Source: Atrina japonica (lineage: Eukaryota; Mollusca; Bivalvia; Pterioida; Pinnidae). Taken from it: a stretch of 64,000 nucleotides of DNA. How positions within the stretch are numbered: position 1 is the stretch's first letter; every line of letters starts with the position of its first letter. The stretch is taken from positions 1 through 64,000 of the forward strand of contig BROG01000133.1 in the NCBI GenBank assembly GCA_030159075.1, in the 5' to 3' direction. Shown in pieces: positions 59,110 to 64,000 of this stretch. The notes beneath the pieces are model-generated. The model searched no databases. It worked only from the letters and a program-made list of their open reading frames with translations, and was not told the origin of the DNA. A program made the translations under genes and the position numbers.

Positions 59110-59887
59110 CTGTGGTAAAAGTATGAAAATATTTTATATCAATATTGTCATAAGGTTTTTAAAGTCACAAAAGAAAAATAACGATACTTTTCAGAACCAA
59201 AGTTTACAACATGGAAAAATAAAATAAAAACACTCTAATCTACATAGAAATGCTCTAAAACTATAACTATATATACATTATTGAAATTATCAATAAGCTG
59301 AACCAATGTCATTTTATATGTAAATGTGGTATAACATTATAAAACCTACCATAACATGCATGTGAACATAGAAGTGTAAAAATTTCACCCCACCCATAGG
59401 TATTGACATATTCAGAAAAAATTATGGTTGTATAGCCATGAAATATTGATTCTAAATGAAGTTACATATCAAAAAAGTTTCTAGAAAAATTTTCATTTTA
59501 TCACAGCTGCGATATTTTGACCCCCCCTTTCCGAGGAGTCACATATTCTTAATGTTGAAAAATACCAAAAGACATTTTTAGAAAAATGTTCATAGGGGGG
59601 TCATTTTATCGTTGCCGCAATATACTGACCTCCCAGTAAAATTAATATTTTCAGGGGGGTCAATTTATCGCAAAGAGAAACAGGAACTAACATTCAACTA
59701 CATGTCTTATTTCCATTAGTGGAACTCTTAATATTAAAGGCGCTTTCAGTAGTGTCTCGGGGAAAACGTGTAAACAAATGAACTTCAACATGATGACAAA
59801 TACAAAATACCGTAGTTAACATTGCAATTTGCTTTGAAGTACAAAGAAATTAAACATTCCAACAAGAAAAAAGATGAAATTACTGAC

Positions 59888-60030
59888 CTAATTGAGATTG
59901 GCAATGCATTAAATTTGCCCAATGGCGAGTGTATGACACAACACTTATCTTAGGTCCTTTTCGTTTTACTAAATCAAGCCACTTTTGCGACTCTTGCCAA
60001 CCTTTGGCTACTGGTGAAATCAAATCTCTG
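59888..60030 (-). other. Exon-like open segment of unknown identity inside the MLH3 intron
   Basis: Minus strand: acceptor-like AAAAAAACAG, about 47 open codons (DLISPVAKGWQESQKWL, VKRKGPKISVVSYTRHW, ANLMHCQSQL), then a donor-like GTCAGTAA. If not spliced it ends LGQ-stop. Its 3' phase would fit the MLH3 exon at 59109, but the exon at 63674 already supplies the expected MLH3 residues there. I do not recognise the protein. It could be an alternative exon, a fragment of another gene or chance. Confidence 0.35.
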
Positions 60031-63000
60031 TTTTTTTGTTTTTTTCATCCAAGATGCAGTCTATTGTGAAGCAGTGTTCCACAGGTATATTTGACACCCA
60101 TTTTAATCTATAAAGCTACTTTGTTTTTATAGACATGTTGCCACGCTGTCCCTGTAAACTCCTGAGATATGGTGAGATTTGAAGTGTTTTCATTTTCCAT
60201 GTCAAAAGACTGATCAAAGGGCGGTAACTCTGATATAGTGGCAATTAGACATATTGGATACAGACTGCACTTGGATTTATATTATTTTTTAAATTAGTAT
60301 TTTGTACATTACATAAGGCATTCGACCTGTCAACTTGTATAAATATCTTCTATCTATTGCAAACAAAAAGTAGTAATCTGAATCACAATCAAGATCCAAA
60401 TATGCTGGTTATATCCTTCAAAGGGGAATATATAAAATCATCTAGATTTACCAAACTATTTTTTAAATCAATGACAGAGTATTATTTTTTCATTTGTTTT
60501 TATCTTAAATATTTTCTGAAAATATTAAGGCTTATATATTTTTGTCAAGTGACAATCACCAAGAAGCCCTAATTTGCATAAACTTGTTTAGTAATGGCTG
60601 ATGTGAAGACTGCGCAACTTAGCTAGCAAATACACCTGCACAAAACTTCTATCTTGGGTGGAAAAACATTGAAATCCCCCGACATGATGGAAGAGCCAGA
60701 TCTTTACACAATTGCCACTCATAATTATCGAATGAATAAATGTAATATGTATATTGAGATTTTAAATTCTAATTTCTACATGCTTCACATTAAAATGAAA
60801 ACAGAATAAAAAAAAAAATAAATAAGTTATTTGCATAAAACTAGATTCTTAACTTGACAGTTTTAGGCACAATGTTATTTTTTTCCGACTAATCACGGAG
60901 GTCTTTTCAAATTACATAAGTTCATCAAAATCAGACAGTGGTCGAATCTATTCAAGTTTTAAAAGGAAGTCCAGCTAAATAATGTCTAAAACAAAATACG
61001 TAGGAATCAATTTTACGTGTTTTCTTCAGTGTTGGATTGTACTATTTCTACGTATTATTATTTTTTTTTCAAAGTAGAAATTCAAATGATAAAGAAGATT
61101 GACACTCGTTGGCCCATATTCGGATACCATTAATATTTTATACCTGGCAAGCCAGCATAAGGAATTTATTCCCTATTTCCTAATTTTAAAAAATCAATAT
61201 TTTCTTATGTTAAAATAGGGAAGGAATTACAATTTAACTTGCAACTCATTGGAGAATTTACTGCATATTTTCTTTAAATATATGTAATAATAATAATAAT
61301 GAAGTTACAGTTTATATACATGCATTGGAATTTCTACTACTAGAAGGATTCAATTTGATTCCCTTAGTATCGAAATTAATCTTCGATATGAAGATCTTTG
61401 TAACCAGCATAAAATATTTTTTCATCAAGTTAAAAGATAACTGTTAAGGTAATTTTGTCATTTCTCCATTTTTCCCTTAAAAGTGGAAATATATTGACAA
61501 AATTTGAAAAGGTAACAGAAGTATTTTCAAATTATATAAGTTGATCAAAATTAAACAGTAACAGAATCTAGATTTTAAAAAGGAAGTTCAGCTAAATAAG
61601 ATCATAAGAAAATATGTAAGAATCTATTTTACACATTTTTCTCCCTTAGATTGTACAATTTCTTCACATTATTTTGTTTCTCAAGTAGTAAGTCAAATAA
61701 TAAAAAATTTGTCATATACCCGGGCGACCCATACTCGGATACCACTAGTATTTTATACGTACAGGTACAAGGCTCCGTCAGTTCATGACCTGGTCAAATT
61801 AAATTTAATGTTTACGCCTATTGATCAGAATTTCAAAACTCACTCATATATATATATATATATATATAAAAATATATATTATTTATCATTGATAGTCAAT
61901 ACCTTGTAGTCATCTTATTTTTTTTTTACAGACACTTGAAATGCCGTAGTCTCTGGGCATTTATAATCACAACACCAACATTAACAGATTTTTTATAATC
62001 AAAATAAAGGGAGTGATACAAGTGAGGGTTAAAACTTTCAACTGAAAAAAAAATTTTTGCTTTATGTTTCAATAACAATACATGTATATAACTGACACTG
62101 GTTTTGTTTATCTATTAGCACAAAAGCACAAACTGATATTGTAAACATGTTGAAAAAAAAAACAACAACAACACATGATTCACGTAATTTAGAGAGAAAT
62201 AATTTGCTGTCAGAGGCTGATCCCATTATATTCTGACATTGACCACCCTCGGTCGAACATGTAGAAAAGAACAGAGAAGTTACATCAATGATATTATGCT
62301 TTATACATGTATATCGCTGGTTACATACGTCCCTGTGACATACTGAGTCTATACAATGCATGTGTACGTACATGTAGATGAATACTCGAGTCCAGAAATA
62401 CTATTGTTAGAATGGAGATGAGCGTTGAACGGGTGGTGATTTTGAATTTTTTTTTCTAGATTCTGATATGCAAATCTGTAATCATGACAGTTGCATGAAG
62501 TTACTGTATTGGCTTCTGGCCAAAAAGAGAGCAAGCATTTCGCTTTTGTAGGTGTACGTGCCTTTTTGTCACTGAATGTGGAATGATTTTGGTTGGCTTT
62601 CTGTTACTGTTTATAACAATGAATGAAAATGACATGCTTCCCGCATAGCATACTTTCAAATTCATTTACAATATCTAATAATTCAAAGTGAATCTGATCT
62701 TGATTTAGGTTTTTAAAATTTGTCAGCAAATTATGAATTTGATTGAAATTTTGAAATATACAGAACAAAATTCCCTCTCTCGAGACATCGTATATTAATT
62801 TCTTTTAAAGTTTTAATTAATCAAAGTTAAATTGATCTGGATTCAAGTTGGTATTTTAATGTCCATACATTTGACTGGCTAATAGTGCCATTATAGTTAA
62901 TACAGGTAAACTTTCGTCATGACACCATCAAGGTACATAGTAACTTGTGATTCAGTCTGGGGAGTATATTTTAGACACAATGCTCCCAACTACAGATGTC

Positions 63001-63124
63001 TCGCTAACCATGACGAATATTCTACAATTGCCAGTGTTCTGCCATGACACAAGCAGTGTGACAAGGCATTTTTGCCATGACACAATCGTGGAAAATGCCC
63101 AAAACACGATAAAGTTATGTATGG

Positions 63125-63663
63125 TTCTATACAAAACCTACCGCGATATGCTTGTCAACATTAAAGCTTACATATAATTCTATTACATTAAAAAACCTAC
63201 CGTGACATGCTTGTTAACATCAAAGTTATGTATGATTCTATTTTATTACAAAACCTACCATGACACGTTTGTTTACATTAAAGCTGATGTTTGAATCTAT
63301 TACATTACAAAACCTACCGTGACATATTAATAGTGAACATTAAAGCTGATGTATGATTCCATTTCACTACAAAACCTACCGTGATATGTTTGTTAACATC
63401 GAAGTTATGTATGATTCTATTTCACTACAAAACCTACCGTGAAATGTTTGTCAACATTAAAGCTGATGTATGATTCCATTGCACTACAAAACCTACTGTG
63501 ATATGTTTGTCAACATTAAAGCTGATGTATGATTCCATTTCACTACAAAACCTATCGTGATATGTTTGTCAACATTAAAGCTGATGTATGATTCTATTTC
63601 ACTACAAAACCTACCGTGATATGTTTGTCAACATTAAAGCTTACATATGGTTCTATTACATTA
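63125..63663 (-). repeat. 59-bp array derived from an MLH3 exon end and splice donor
   Basis: Nine copies of a ~59-bp unit (plus-strand CCTACCGTGATATGTTTG, then TCAACATTAAAGCTGATGTA, spaced near 63140, 63195, 63252, 63311, 63374, 63432, 63491, 63550, 63609). The tenth member, at 63664 onward, is the real MLH3 exon 3' end with its donor. On the minus strand eight of nine copies keep GTAGGT; the one at 63550 has ATAGGT. Confidence 0.9.
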
Positions 63664-63673
63664 CAAGACCTAC

Positions 63674-63752
63674 CGTGACATGCTTGTGAACATAGAAGTT
63701 TATGTATGGTTTGTGGAAGTCTACCAACAGCTCCTCTTGTTGACTTTAACAG
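63674..63752 (-). CDS. MLH3: MLH3 exon with SQACHG motif
   Basis: 79 nt on the minus strand after acceptor TTTTTCAG and before donor GTAGGT. It gives 26 codons plus one base: LLKSTRGAVGRLPQTI, HKLLCSQACHG. SQACHG followed by AVKF (next exon) equals the SQACHGAIKF segment of vertebrate MLH3, the second conserved endonuclease-site motif of the C-terminal domain. The split glycine G|GT joins it precisely to 59109. Upstream exons lie beyond the window or were not recognised. Confidence 0.92.
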
Positions 63753-63849
63753 CTGAAAAATATATCAACTTTTTATTATTAAAATCATTTGGCATACAAA
63801 ATATTACAGTACATATTTTAAAGGGGAATTAGCGGTGTTTACCAAAAAT

Positions 63850-63960
63850 TGTTTTTTAGTTTAACTACTTGTACTTGATGTAAAATAACAAATAAGAGCT
63901 ATACACAGGCATAAACAATCTTATATTCCTATATATCATTTGAAAATAAGGTCAAATCCA
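63850..63960 (+). repeat. Dispersed repeat, copy 2 of 2
   Basis: Matches 34185-34290 with TTTAACTACTTGTACTTGATG, ACAAATAAGAGCTA and CAATCTTATATTCCTATAT. It is in the MLH3 intron upstream of the 79-nt exon. Confidence 0.6.
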
Positions 63961-64000
63961 GTGTAAATCTAATTAAAAATTGATCACTAATTGCGCTCGT

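Larger units (their letters stand above)
59109..63673 (-). other. MLH3: MLH3 intron (4.6 kb)
   Basis: Lies between the 79-nt and 149-nt exons. It holds a stray copy of the exon-end/donor motif near 59345-59385, an exon-like open segment at 59888-60030, AT-rich unique DNA with a (TA)n run near 61846-61868, and the 59-bp donor-bearing array at 63125-63663. No other gene seen. Confidence 0.8.

Overview
The window is animal nuclear DNA, most likely from a bivalve mollusc or another lophotrochozoan. It is AT-rich and intron-bearing, and most of it is decayed mobile DNA: LINEs, tRNA-derived SINEs with a long central domain, Penelope-like reverse transcriptase pieces, MITEs, minisatellites and two Polinton/adintovirus-like elements. 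I see no CRISPR array, bacterial operon or free-standing tRNA or rRNA gene. Family names come from motif recognition by eye; no database search was run.

Layout: 0.2-3.3 kb is a broken plus-strand LINE interrupted by a SINE. 3.4-3.9 kb is the 3' end of a second LINE. 3.9-7.4 kb is an L1/Tx1-type LINE on the minus strand, split by two nested inverted-repeat elements. 8.0-8.7 kb is a LINE ORF1 relic. 10.7-22.8 kb is a decayed Polinton/adintovirus-like element with packaging ATPase, probable major capsid protein, a coiled-coil/membrane protein, small membrane proteins, integrase and protein-primed DNA polymerase B, all or nearly all broken. 23.0-28.4 kb holds a second, different relic: another family-B polymerase, a structural-type fragment and a BIR-like fragment. 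29.7-30.8 kb is a palindrome-rich inverted-repeat element.

31-47 kb contains three related single-exon genes for beta-propeller-type proteins, in the same orientation. Two are intact (31133-32221 and 45487-46680) and the middle one is a pseudogene. Their N-termini carry tyrosine motifs of the kind bound by SH2 domains, including an ITIM-like tyrosine shared by the second and third genes. 47-56 kb is repeats and intergenic DNA. It includes a tandem repeat at 49.76-50.38 kb with type I hammerhead ribozyme motifs (a retrozyme); a single copy also sits inside the Polinton at 16.2-16.6 kb.

57.5-63.8 kb is the 3' end of the mismatch-repair gene MLH3 on the minus strand. Three short exons with matching phases and consensus splice sites are visible. 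The intron next to the 79-nt exon is filled by about nine 59-bp copies of that exon's end plus its splice donor.

Main points to follow: the hammerhead retrozymes beside Penelope-like elements; the beta-propeller family with tyrosine motifs; the exon-derived splice-donor array in MLH3; and the two adjacent virus-like elements, the first of which shares an A-rich leader before most of its start codons.
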